DNA from: CAYLHU01 sp964383715
GTDB taxonomy: Bacteria; Patescibacteriota; Minisyncoccia; Minisyncoccales; CG1-02-41-26
Length of the DNA stretch: 17,380 bases
Direction of reading: 5' to 3'
NCBI GenBank assembly: GCA_964383715.1
Contig: CAYLHU010000008.1
Location: 1 to 17,380 of the forward strand
Shown here: piece by piece, positions 12,612 through 17,139 of the stretch
How the letters are laid out: each line of letters opens with the position of its first letter
Numbering within the stretch: the stretch's first letter is position 1
Made by a program: the position numbers and the translations under genes
The notes under the pieces: generated by a model
The model's input: the letters and a program-made list of their open reading frames with translations, nothing else
What the model was told of the DNA's origin: nothing
Database searches by the model: none

Positions 12612-12669
12612 AGAAATGACGGGGTTAAACCCCGTCAATAAGAAATGACGGGGTTAAACCCCGTCAATA
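12612..12669. repeat. tandem duplication of a palindromic repeat (2 x 29 bp)
   Basis: Two identical adjacent 29-bp units (12612-12640 and 12641-12669) each contain the palindrome TGACGGGGTT-A-AACCCCGTCA (12617-12637 and 12646-12666). The arms match the copies at 1915 and 9703 but the centre is GGTTAAACC instead of GGTCTGACC, a compensated double change. The gap 12474-12857 otherwise holds a weak promoter, a terminator and a plus-strand promoter. Confidence 0.85.
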
Positions 12670-12683
12670 ATCCCGTATCATAT

Positions 12684-12715
12684 AAAAAAGGACGCTAGTT
12701 AGACCAGCATCCTTT
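12684..12715 (-). terminator. minus-strand intrinsic terminator
   Basis: On the minus strand AAAGGA (12715-12710) pairs with TCCTTT (12692-12687). One mismatch separates it from GCT/AGC, a 9-nt loop closes the tip, and TTTTTTATATG follows. Its direction implies a minus-strand transcript arriving from the right, either the doubtful 91-codon frame at 12805-13080 or read-through from the DUF134 gene. Confidence 0.55.
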
Positions 12716-12788
12716 AAATACTTAGAACTTGGAATTAATGAAAAAAGAAAATGTGGCTTCCAGTAAAAACCCTTTCTCGTAATAAATC

Positions 12789-12816
12789 TTGTATTTTTAA
12801 TCGTTTACGCTATAAT
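12789..12816 (+). promoter_or_regulatory. plus-strand sigma70 promoter
   Basis: TTGTAT (12789-12794), a 16-bp spacer and a perfect TATAAT (12811-12816) predict a start near 12823. An AAGGA (12848-12852 region) and an ATG at 12858 follow, then a terminator at 13043-13077. Confidence 0.5.
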
Positions 12817-13080
12817 ATAAACAATTAAAATTTTGAACTTTAAAAAAAGGAAAAAAAATGAGAGCAATGCCAGCGATGAGAAAATGGACCCCATCCATAT
12901 CAGGGAATCCATTTTTGAGATTTTTGGAAGCGAAATGGGATAGGTCATCCACCCCTTTTCATTTATCCCCTCCGAAAAAAAATAAAAGGAGGAGGATAAA
13001 AAAGAATTGCTGGGTCCGGCAAGGATCCAGAATATGACAATAAAAAAGGCGCCACTGGTTATTCTTTGGCGCTTTTTCAT
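12805..13080 (-). CDS. doubtful 91-residue two-helix protein (opposite-strand alternative)
   Basis: The minus-strand frame would encode a protein with a basic start (MKKRQR), a hydrophobic stretch at about 11-31 and another at about 57-91 (rich in Phe and Leu). In its favour are its length, its topology and a minus-strand terminator downstream (12684-12715). Against it, the first dozen codons lie inside a terminator hairpin, a second terminator sits just upstream, no promoter or ribosome-binding site is visible, and Phe-rich readings are the expected shadow of the purine-rich plus strand. It overlaps the plus-strand candidate 12858-13037; at most one is likely real. Confidence 0.3.
   Translation of the reverse strand: MKKRQRITSGAFFIVIFWILAGPSNSFLSSSFYFFSEGINEKGWMTYPISLPKISKMDSLIWMGSIFSSLALLSFFFLFLKFKILIVYIIA
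12858..13037 (+). CDS. candidate 59-residue basic protein, or a ~255-nt ncRNA
   Basis: The reading frame starts at ATG 12858 after AAAAAAAGG and an A tract, a plausible Shine-Dalgarno. It ends in TGA and lies exactly between a TATAAT promoter (12789-12816) and a terminator (13043-13077). The product would be very basic in its C-terminal half (KKNKRRRIKK near 40-49), start with MRAMPAMRKWTPSISGNPF and have no recognisable domain. The complete promoter-to-terminator cassette argues for a plus-strand transcript even if the peptide is not real, in which case the same interval could be a non-coding RNA. The frame overlaps the opposite-strand 91-codon frame. Confidence 0.33.
   Translation: MRAMPAMRKWTPSISGNPFLRFLEAKWDRSSTPFHLSPPKKNKRRRIKKNCWVRQGSRI
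13043..13077 (+). terminator. terminator, probably bidirectional
   Basis: AAAAAGGCGCCA (13043-13054) pairs with TGGCGCTTTTT (13067-13077), leaving one bulged G and a 12-nt loop. T tracts occur on both strands. It lies 5 nt after the plus-strand candidate gene and faces the terminator at 13089-13111, as expected between converging transcripts. Confidence 0.6.
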
Positions 13081-13088
13081 AAAAAAGC

Positions 13089-13111
13089 AAAAAGGAGCTT
13101 AGCTCCTTTTT
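13089..13111 (-). terminator. intrinsic terminator after DUF134 gene, bidirectional
   Basis: AAAAAGGAGC (13089-13098), loop TTA and GCTCCTTTTT (13102-13111) form a perfect 10-bp stem with T tracts on both strands. It lies about 60 nt after the DUF134 stop. A weaker hairpin (ACAGG/CCTGT) with a T tail precedes it around 13115-13140. Confidence 0.75.
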
Positions 13112-13169
13112 AAAAAGACAGGACAAAATACCCTGTTCCCGTCACAACGAATTTATGGAGGGTTAAATC

Positions 13170-13445
13170 CTATTTTATTATCTTTATTGCCTTACCCCCT
13201 ATCAAAGCTTTGGTAATTTTTTTGTAAGCCGAAGATAAAATCCGCTGAAAGGTGCTTTGAGAGGTATTCATTTTCTTGGCCGCTTCTTCTTGTTCCAAAT
13301 CGTTAATATTTCTCAATCTTAAAGCTTCCACCTCTTCAGTGGTTAATTCTATTATCTCGAGCTCCCTCATCGGAACACCTTGGGGCTTAAAATAAGTTAT
13401 ATTCGGATTAAATTGTACTCGTCTGCAAAGTCTTGGTCTTGGCAT
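13170..13445 (-). CDS. DUF134 / UPF0251 putative DNA-binding protein
   Basis: A 91-residue helix-turn-helix protein of the UPF0251 family. It starts with the hallmark MPRPRLCRRVQFNP, followed by YFKPQGVP (18-25). The DNA-binding part is ELTTEEVEALRLRNINDLEQEEAAKKMNTSQSTF-like (33-66), ending with AYKKITKALIGGKAIKI (73-89). It is probably a transcription regulator. Family members often lie near genes for NifB/NifX-like iron-cluster proteins or DUF5320, and here the DUF5320 gene is directly upstream on the same strand. A pseudoknot-capable hairpin separates the two (13490-13543). No clear separate promoter is visible. It is slightly short because the Cys-rich or long C-terminal tails of some relatives are absent. 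Confidence 0.93.
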   Translation of the reverse strand: MPRPRLCRRVQFNPNITYFKPQGVPMRELEIIELTTEEVEALRLRNINDLEQEEAAKKMNTSQSTFQRILSSAYKKITKALIGGKAIKIIK

Positions 13446-13489
13446 AAATTTATATTGAAATAATTTAAATAAATTGATACTCTTTAGTT

Positions 13490-13543
13490 AAAGAAGGTCT
13501 CCCAGCCCTCCCGAGTGGAAAGGCTGGGTTCTCGGCCTTCTTT
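13490..13543 (-). terminator. two-tier hairpin between DUF5320 and DUF134, pseudoknot-capable
   Basis: The outer stem is AAAGAAGG (13490-13497) with CCTTCTTT (13536-13543), and the inner stem is CCCAGCC (13501-13507) with GGCTGGG (13522-13528). CCGAG in the inner loop (13511-13515) is complementary to CTCGG (13531-13535), so a pseudoknot can form. The element begins at the DUF5320 stop codon. The minus-strand T tail is poor (CTTCTTTAACT), the plus-strand tail better, so it may attenuate rather than stop transcription into DUF134. Confidence 0.5.
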
Positions 13544-13788
13544 TATTTTTGTCCCCTTAGTTCGGTCAAACGGGCTTTAATAGATTTCAACTCATCTTCT
13601 AGAACTTCGACCTCTTCTTCCAAAACTTCTTTTTCTTCCTTTTTGGTTACTTGAGAACCAAATCTCCAAAATCTACCAAATCCTCGCCCAAGCCCTTTTC
13701 TCCAACCCGTTCCCATTCCACAAGGACCCATACTCCAGCCGGTGCGGGGACCTAGGCCTGAAGGACCAGTTCCGTCATATTTTGGCAT
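13543..13788 (-). CDS. DUF5320 family protein
   Basis: An 81-residue protein. Residues 1-45 are Gly-rich with the family hallmark start MPKYDGTGPSGLGPRTGW, one cysteine (C23, MGPCGMG) and alternating Gly, Arg and Phe. Residues 48-79 form an acidic/basic coiled-coil helix (KKEEKEVLEEEVEVLEDELK). The function is unknown. The family is commonly found beside DUF134 and dinitrogenase-cofactor-like proteins, and DUF134 follows here. A clear promoter (13851-13880) lies upstream, giving a leader of about 56 nt. The TAA stop overlaps the start of the downstream hairpin. Confidence 0.9.
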   Translation of the reverse strand: MPKYDGTGPSGLGPRTGWSMGPCGMGTGWRKGLGRGFGRFWRFGSQVTKKEEKEVLEEEVEVLEDELKSIKARLTELRGQK

Positions 13789-13850
13789 AGTTTTATTATG
13801 ATTAAACTTTTACTGATGAGGGCGACCTTTACTTATTCCCCTCTATTATG

Positions 13851-13880
13851 AATATACACCCATAACTATACCCTTGTCAA
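13851..13880 (-). promoter_or_regulatory. sigma70 promoter of the DUF5320-DUF134 pair
   Basis: On the minus strand TTGACA (13880-13875), an 18-bp spacer and TATATT (13856-13851). The spacer contains two GGGTATA/GGGTGTATA-like half repeats (AGGGTATAGTTATGGGTG), which could be an operator, possibly for DUF134 itself (inference). Confidence 0.65.
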
Positions 13881-13901
13881 TACCCTAATATCCCCAATCA
13901 A

Positions 13902-13928
13902 AAAACCGCCCAAAATAAAGGCGATTTT
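13902..13928 (-). terminator. intrinsic terminator of the TspO gene
   Basis: On the minus strand AAAATCGCC (13928-13920), a 9-nt loop and GGCGGTTTT (13910-13902) form a 9-bp stem with one G-T pair, followed by TTTGATT. It lies about 90 nt past the TspO stop. Confidence 0.6.
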
Positions 13929-14018
13929 TCTCTTTAATTTTTAAGATTTTCGTATTTATCCAAATCAATTTCTCTACTTTCGGTTCTTCCATATTGTTAT
14001 ACCAAAAAGCATATTGTT

Positions 14019-14795
14019 TTATTCCGTTCCCATCAAAATCTTCCCGCATTCTGGCTCGGCGGCGATTGCCAAATCAATTATATCGTCAATCTTTGGTTCA
14101 ACCGCAAACAATTCTTCTCCATTTTTAAGTTTCGCCCCCACATTTCTATCGTGTGTTTGCCAAACACTTTCAACTTCGCAATTAGTAATTGCTTGTTTAA
14201 TAGCCAACCATTGCGGAGCATCTGGACACAACGCAAAATCACATTCAGGCAAAACCCTACCAACATAAGAACCGTCTGGGCAAAGTTTTGCGTCCATTGT
14301 GCAAGCGACCAGCTCTTTTTGATTGAGCGTCCAAATTGAGTAATTAAGATAACCGGCAAAACTCACCCAGAGAATATATGGTATAAGAAGCCAGGCGGCC
14401 AGTTTGGAGATTTTTCTAAAGGTGATGATGGTGGCAAAAATGGCAAGCCAAAGGAAAATAATCTCAACGAATGCCCAGCCAGGGTTATGCAGACCAAAAA
14501 AAATAATTGACCAAACGGTGTTTAAGAAAAGTTGAATACCGAATATGATAAGCGCCATCTTTACATCTTTTCGTTCAAAGCCATAGTGCCATACTAAAAA
14601 AACCGCAACGCCCATAAGAGCGAATAATGTTGTCCAGACCGGCCCAAACACCCAACTCGGTGGATTTAACGCCGGTTTAACCAACCCTGCATACCAAGTA
14701 GGAATTGCCGAAACAGTAAACACCGAACCGACAACTCCAGCCAGTTCACAAACACCAATAGCAATAACTAATTTAAAAATGTTGTTAATTTTCAT
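14019..14795 (-). CDS. TspO/MBR family protein with Cys-rich C-terminal extension
   Basis: Residues 1-158 are a complete five-helix TspO/MBR (tryptophan-rich sensory) protein: helices at about 7-29, 46-70, 79-101, 105-126 and 131-156. The motifs are PALNPPSWVFGPVWT (41-55), LNTVWSIIFF (91-100) and the final PYILWVSFAGYLNYSIWTLN. TspO binds porphyrins and similar ligands in the membrane (family knowledge). Ordinary members stop here at about 160 residues. This one continues for 100 residues with a Cys-rich segment at 165-191 (CTMDAKLCPDGSYVGR, then PECDFALCP; C165, C172, C185, C190) and a soluble domain at 192-258 with two more cysteines (C206, C250). The four-cysteine segment resembles short modules I associate with Patescibacterial envelope proteins and probably forms disulfides outside the membrane. 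The fusion reads through in one frame with no sign of a frameshift. Confidence 0.92.
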   Translation of the reverse strand: MKINNIFKLVIAIGVCELAGVVGSVFTVSAIPTWYAGLVKPALNPPSWVFGPVWTTLFALMGVAVFLVWHYGFERKDVKMALIIFGIQLFLNTVWSIIFFGLHNPGWAFVEIIFLWLAIFATIITFRKISKLAAWLLIPYILWVSFAGYLNYSIWTLNQKELVACTMDAKLCPDGSYVGRVLPECDFALCPDAPQWLAIKQAITNCEVESVWQTHDRNVGAKLKNGEELFAVEPKIDDIIDLAIAAEPECGKILMGTE

Positions 14796-14823
14796 TTTTT
14801 AGTAATTTTTTAGTTATCTTCAC

Positions 14824-14851
14824 TTGACAAGATATCCGGGTTTGCTATACT
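14824..14851 (+). promoter_or_regulatory. near-consensus plus-strand promoter of a short RNA
   Basis: TTGACA (14824-14829), a 16-bp spacer and TATACT (14846-14851) with a TGC extension directly before the -10. The expected start is A14858. No plus-strand coding gene follows, but a hairpin-terminator unit does. The architecture equals that at 1184-1211. Confidence 0.65.
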
Positions 14852-14857
14852 GTTAAT

Positions 14858-14913
14858 ATCACGAAGGGGAAAAGACTTTAAGGTTCCGTTCTTAAAGCAA
14901 CACCCCTTTTTTT
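14858..14913 (+). ncRNA. candidate ~56-nt small RNA ending in a terminator
   Basis: Downstream of the promoter at 14824-14851 comes a stem-loop with an inner perfect stem CTTTAAG (14876-14882) / CTTAAAG (14891-14897), loop GTTCCGTT and a closing stem AAGGGG (14864-14869) / CCCCTT (14903-14908). An internal loop AAAAGA/CAACA separates the stems. Seven T residues (14907-14913) follow. In the minus direction the hairpin has no T tail, so it does not serve the NYN gene that ends at 14912. No known RNA family is recognised. The strong promoter and terminator this close together make a stand-alone sRNA the simplest reading. Confidence 0.5.
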
Positions 14914-15121
14914 ATTTAGAATATCTTCTAAGTTTATTTTCCAAATTATTCATATAATCAATATATTTTCTAAATTTCCCGAGAAGTTGAGAATAAGCTT
15001 TCCTGTTTGGAATAATAATTCGTCCTAATTTTTTATTTTTTTCTAAATATTCAATCAAACAATAGAAATCACCATCTCCTGATACAATAATTGCTTTATC
15101 GTAATTCAAATATTCTATCAT
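14912..15121 (-). CDS. NYN-domain nuclease-like protein, C-terminal part (frameshifted)
   Basis: A 69-codon frame with the C-terminal half of a NYN/PIN-like domain: NYDKAIIVSGDGDFYCLIEYL (6-26 region, Asp residues of SGDGDF) and IIIPNRKAYSQLLGKFRKYI, followed by a charged helix. Its ATG overlaps the TGA of the preceding frame (ATGA), and the two frames together reconstitute one domain. A single missing base near 15118-15125 would explain the break. Expression by termination-reinitiation is possible, but half a Rossmann-like fold is unlikely to be stable alone. The stop codon overlaps the small-RNA terminator. Confidence 0.7.
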   Translation of the reverse strand: MIEYLNYDKAIIVSGDGDFYCLIEYLEKNKKLGRIIIPNRKAYSQLLGKFRKYIDYMNNLENKLRRYSK

Positions 15122-15411
15122 TGTGGCAAAACCAATTCCGCATCAACATTACCTTTCGTATATGTCTCACCTTGTTGTTTATATTCTAATGTTGGTTTAA
15201 AAATAACAATATACCCAACTTTTTGTAAGAATGTGTACAGCGATTCGTTGCCAGCAACATAACCAATAAATAAAAAAGTTTTTCCCACCTTATACTTGTC
15301 TTTTAAATAAATATAAAATCTTGCGAAATCTAATTCCCAGCCACAATCTTTAATAGCTAAGTTTAAGTTATTACTATCAATAAATGCATAATTTTTTAAT
15401 TCTTTTTTCAT
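15118..15411 (-). CDS. NYN-domain nuclease-like protein, N-terminal part (frameshifted)
   Basis: The N-terminal half of a NYN domain (LabA/PIN-like, predicted Mg-dependent ribonuclease). MKKELKNYAFIDSNNLN carries the first catalytic Asp, and the frame ends with YTKGNVDAELVLPQ, which holds the second conserved Asp. Relatives continue from there straight into the SGDGDF segment, found here in the next frame. I place the start at 15411 because a TATACT -10 (15434-15439) lies inside the longer frame (which could begin at 15462), and because GAGGA lies 10 nt before this ATG. The gene is either a recent frameshift pseudogene, a sequence error, or a coupled split gene (the frames overlap by ATGA). 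Confidence 0.68.
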   Translation of the reverse strand: MKKELKNYAFIDSNNLNLAIKDCGWELDFARFYIYLKDKYKVGKTFLFIGYVAGNESLYTFLQKVGYIVIFKPTLEYKQQGETYTKGNVDAELVLPQ

Positions 15412-15433
15412 CTTATTTCTATCCTCTATTCTT

Positions 15434-15439
15434 AGTATA
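15434..15439 (-). promoter_or_regulatory. -10 box of the NYN gene
   Basis: The minus strand reads TATACT with the expected start near 15427, about 16 nt before the ATG at 15411. No good -35 is visible. Its position argues against the longer start at 15462. Confidence 0.4.
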
Positions 15440-15470
15440 CACCCGCCATAATGTTTTTCCATAAACCAAC

Positions 15471-15507
15471 AAAAAAGGAGAGCATTTTTTACATATACAC
15501 TCTCCTC
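15471..15507 (-). terminator. intrinsic terminator of the DUF397 gene
   Basis: On the minus strand AGGAGAG (15506-15500 region) pairs with CTCTCCT (15482-15476), with a 17-nt A/T-rich loop, followed by TTTTTT and G. It starts about 15 nt after the stop at 15522. Confidence 0.65.
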
Positions 15508-15521
15508 TTCTTTTTAGAAGG

Positions 15522-15737
15522 TTAAAAATCAAATTCCTTTGCTTTGACTCCTTTTACGAACGCTTCCCACTCTCCCTTGGTAAATGTCAAAGTTTTGGCA
15601 GGATCAAAATTCTGCGAGTGCCTAACAATGACATTACCATCATCTGTCTGTCCAACGGCCACACAGAATGGGACAGGATCAATGTTACTAAACGAAGAAG
15701 TTCGGAATTCGACACCTTGGAACTTGAATCTTTTCAC
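15522..15737 (-). CDS. DUF397 domain protein
   Basis: A 71-residue protein that is one DUF397 domain: FQGVEFRTSSFSN (6-18, the R-x-SS-x-S element), PFCVAVG (23-29, the CVEVA-like element), GNVIVRHSQNFDP (34-46, the V-V-RDSK-like element) and LTFTKGEWEAFVKGVKAKEF (50-69, the T-x-x-EW-x-AF element). In actinobacteria DUF397 proteins pair with XRE regulators and act in development or toxin-antitoxin-like modules. Outside them the function is unknown. Here an XRE-type regulator lies two genes away. The start is GTG, fixed by the strongest Shine-Dalgarno in the window (AAAGGAG, 6-nt spacing). A promoter with an overlapping dyad lies upstream (15778-15814). Confidence 0.88.
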   Translation of the reverse strand: MKRFKFQGVEFRTSSFSNIDPVPFCVAVGQTDDGNVIVRHSQNFDPAKTLTFTKGEWEAFVKGVKAKEFDF

Positions 15738-15743
15738 AACTGT

Positions 15744-15750
15744 CTCCTTT
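15744..15750 (-). promoter_or_regulatory. strong Shine-Dalgarno deciding a GTG start
   Basis: AAAGGAG on the minus strand lies 6 nt before the GTG at 15737. Most other genes in the window lack such a site, so this gene is unusual in its initiation signal. Confidence 0.8.
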
Positions 15751-15777
15751 CTTTTTGGATTTTAAAGAACTTTATTC

Positions 15778-15794
15778 CTGTTATAGAATAACAG
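15778..15794 (-). promoter_or_regulatory. operator-like dyad over the DUF397 -10 box
   Basis: CTGTTAT (15778-15784), AGA, ATAACAG (15788-15794) form a perfect 7-bp inverted repeat around a 3-bp centre that covers the -10 at 15785-15790. A repressor bound here would block the promoter. It resembles the 17133-17151 dyad only in its outer CTGT/ACAG bases. Confidence 0.5.
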
Positions 15795-15814
15795 ATATTA
15801 AATTTATTTGTCAA
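15785..15814 (-). promoter_or_regulatory. promoter of the DUF397 gene
   Basis: On the minus strand TTGACA (15814-15809), an 18-bp spacer and TATTCT (15790-15785) preceded by TGT. The perfect -35 and extended -10 compensate for the weaker hexamer. The leader is about 40 nt. Confidence 0.6.
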
Positions 15815-15824
15815 TAGATACCCC

Positions 15825-15912
15825 GAATTCTAAACGAAATCCGAACTTTTTTGCGAAAATCTCTTCGAGCCTGAGGCTCTCAAAGCCGAATGGCCGAATG
15901 CTGAATTCTAAA
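15825..15912. repeat. short repeats and hairpin between toxin and DUF397 genes
   Basis: GAATTCTAAA occurs twice in direct orientation (15825-15834 and 15903-15912). Between the copies lie a hairpin GAGCC-TGA-GGCTC (15867-15879) and two tandem GCCGAATG units (15885-15900). It looks like debris of interspersed repeats. The hairpin could end the toxin transcript but has no convincing T tail. Confidence 0.4.
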
Positions 15913-15940
15913 AGCCACTCGGGCACAATGACAGGGACTT

Positions 15941-16318
15941 TTATTCTTTTGTTTTATTTATAAAATCAATAATCCTCTGTCTATTTTCATTTTCTTGATT
16001 TGCTTTAAAATAAACTTCTAAAAAGACAATTCTTTTTTTATTTGGAAAATAAGCGTAGATAACACAAATACCACTTTTTGCTCCACGCCCTTTTAGATTT
16101 TTACATTGAAATTTTTTAACTTTAAAAAATTTCAACTCGGCTGTATTGCCAACTCCTTGAATTTCAAAAATACTTCTACTATCTATTTCTTTACAATGAA
16201 AAAGTTCAATTCTATATTGTTTATTCACTTCTAAATCTTCCGCCAACGATGGAAATTTCTTCAGTAGTTTTTTAAAATCTCGTCTGAATTCTTCTGTTTC
16301 ATCATAATTCATCATCAT
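15941..16318 (-). CDS. RelE/HigB-like toxin, partner of the Panacea antitoxin
   Basis: A 125-residue protein resembling the RelE/ParE/HigB superfamily of type II toxins. The N-terminal helix TEEFRRDFKKLLKKFPSLAED (8-28) is followed by beta strands, with FFKVKKFQCKNLKGRGAKSG (64-83), GICVIYAYFPNKKRIVFLEVYF (83-104) and a terminal helix ENRQRIIDFI. Basic residues in strands (K67, K69, R78, K81) are typical of ribosome-dependent or free mRNA interferases, but exact catalytic residues cannot be assigned by eye. The start region has three consecutive ATGs (16318, 16315, 16312). The first gives a 17-nt overlap with the antitoxin gene, so translation is coupled and the antitoxin is made first. Toxin identity rests on fold-like features plus the operon. 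Confidence 0.8.
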   Translation of the reverse strand: MMMNYDETEEFRRDFKKLLKKFPSLAEDLEVNKQYRIELFHCKEIDSRSIFEIQGVGNTAELKFFKVKKFQCKNLKGRGAKSGICVIYAYFPNKKRIVFLEVYFKANQENENRQRIIDFINKTKE

Positions 16319-17075
16319 ATTGTCTTACGGAAAATTCGTCAGTGCGAGAAAAAACCGCTTCATAATTAATTGGATGTAAATCTTTAGCCCCAATCCATGG
16401 CACATCTTTATGGGAATAATCACGCATTTTTGTAGCATTAAAATCCTTAAATCGCTCAATTTCCCAATCAATAAGATTTGTTTCTTGGGCTGAAAAACTT
16501 GAAAGATTAGCAGGTCTTCTTGGTAAATATTTTTTTTGATCGTGTTGAAAATATTTTTTGGTAACTTGAGTCAAATCGCCATCTTTTTCCATTTGGGCGA
16601 TAATTTCAGGAAAAGCAACAGGAGTTGGTCCAAAATGATTTTTTATATATTTAGCTCCAACTAATTGTTCTTCAAATTTCTCATAATAATCAAAATCAAT
16701 AAAATACATTAATTTACATACAACAGCTTCGCCGATATTTGGACGTGCGCCAATTCTTTCTAAGATATACAAAAGCACTTCCTTAAATTTCTCTACTTTT
16801 TCTTGAGGCACGGAAATTCGTGATTCAATTTTCTGTATTTTTTTCTTTTTTGTTTTTCTCAATTCTACTTTTAACTTTGGTGTTTTTTTACCGGCAAGAA
16901 AATCATCCAAAGACAAACCAAAAAATTGTGCTAATTTTTGGGCTTCTTTAACAGAGACATCTCGCCTACCACTTTCAATCTGAGCATAAGTCGGACGAGA
17001 AAGACCAATCTTTTTTGCTAAAAATTCTTGACTCACATTATTCTCTTGACGAAGTTTTTTTAAAAATGTAGCCAT
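16302..17075 (-). CDS. HTH-XRE + Panacea (SocA-like, DUF4065) antitoxin
   Basis: A 257-residue protein. Residues 4-60 are an XRE helix-turn-helix (LRQENNVSQEFLAKKIGLSR, then YAQIESGRRDVSVKEAQKLA). A basic linker follows (65-85, LRKTKKKKIQK), and the Panacea domain spans about 93-235: VVCKLMYFIDFDYYEKF, then VGAKYIKNHFGPTPVAF, then RDYSHKDVPWIGAKD. The Panacea domain is known as a versatile antitoxin domain that neutralises many different toxins, often fused to a DNA-binding domain. The toxin gene overlaps by 17 nt downstream. A near-consensus promoter (17111-17139) with an inverted repeat over its -35 (17133-17151) indicates autorepression by the HTH domain. A similar SocA-like protein without toxin is the alternative, but the overlapping partner makes the toxin-antitoxin reading strong. 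Confidence 0.92.
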   Translation of the reverse strand: MATFLKKLRQENNVSQEFLAKKIGLSRPTYAQIESGRRDVSVKEAQKLAQFFGLSLDDFLAGKKTPKLKVELRKTKKKKIQKIESRISVPQEKVEKFKEVLLYILERIGARPNIGEAVVCKLMYFIDFDYYEKFEEQLVGAKYIKNHFGPTPVAFPEIIAQMEKDGDLTQVTKKYFQHDQKKYLPRRPANLSSFSAQETNLIDWEIERFKDFNATKMRDYSHKDVPWIGAKDLHPINYEAVFSRTDEFSVRQYDDEL

Positions 17076-17110
17076 AATGTTTAATAAATTAAGCTATTAA
17101 TTATATTTCT

Positions 17111-17139
17111 ATTGTAGCAAATGTAAAAATACCTGTCAA
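17111..17139 (-). promoter_or_regulatory. promoter of the Panacea toxin-antitoxin operon
   Basis: On the minus strand TTGACA (17139-17134), a 17-bp spacer and TACAAT (17116-17111) preceded by TGC: perfect -35, extended -10. The start would be near 17104 with a leader of about 29 nt. No Shine-Dalgarno is seen. Confidence 0.75.

Noticed and set aside
14014..14339. Overlapping frames on both strands inside the TspO gene
   Set aside because: They are shadows of the TspO C-terminal extension, which is supported by its Cys motif and continuous frame.
15412..15462. Longer N-terminus of the NYN protein starting at 15462
   Set aside because: A TATACT -10 box lies within it and the extra residues do not resemble the family; the ATG at 15411 has GAGGA upstream.
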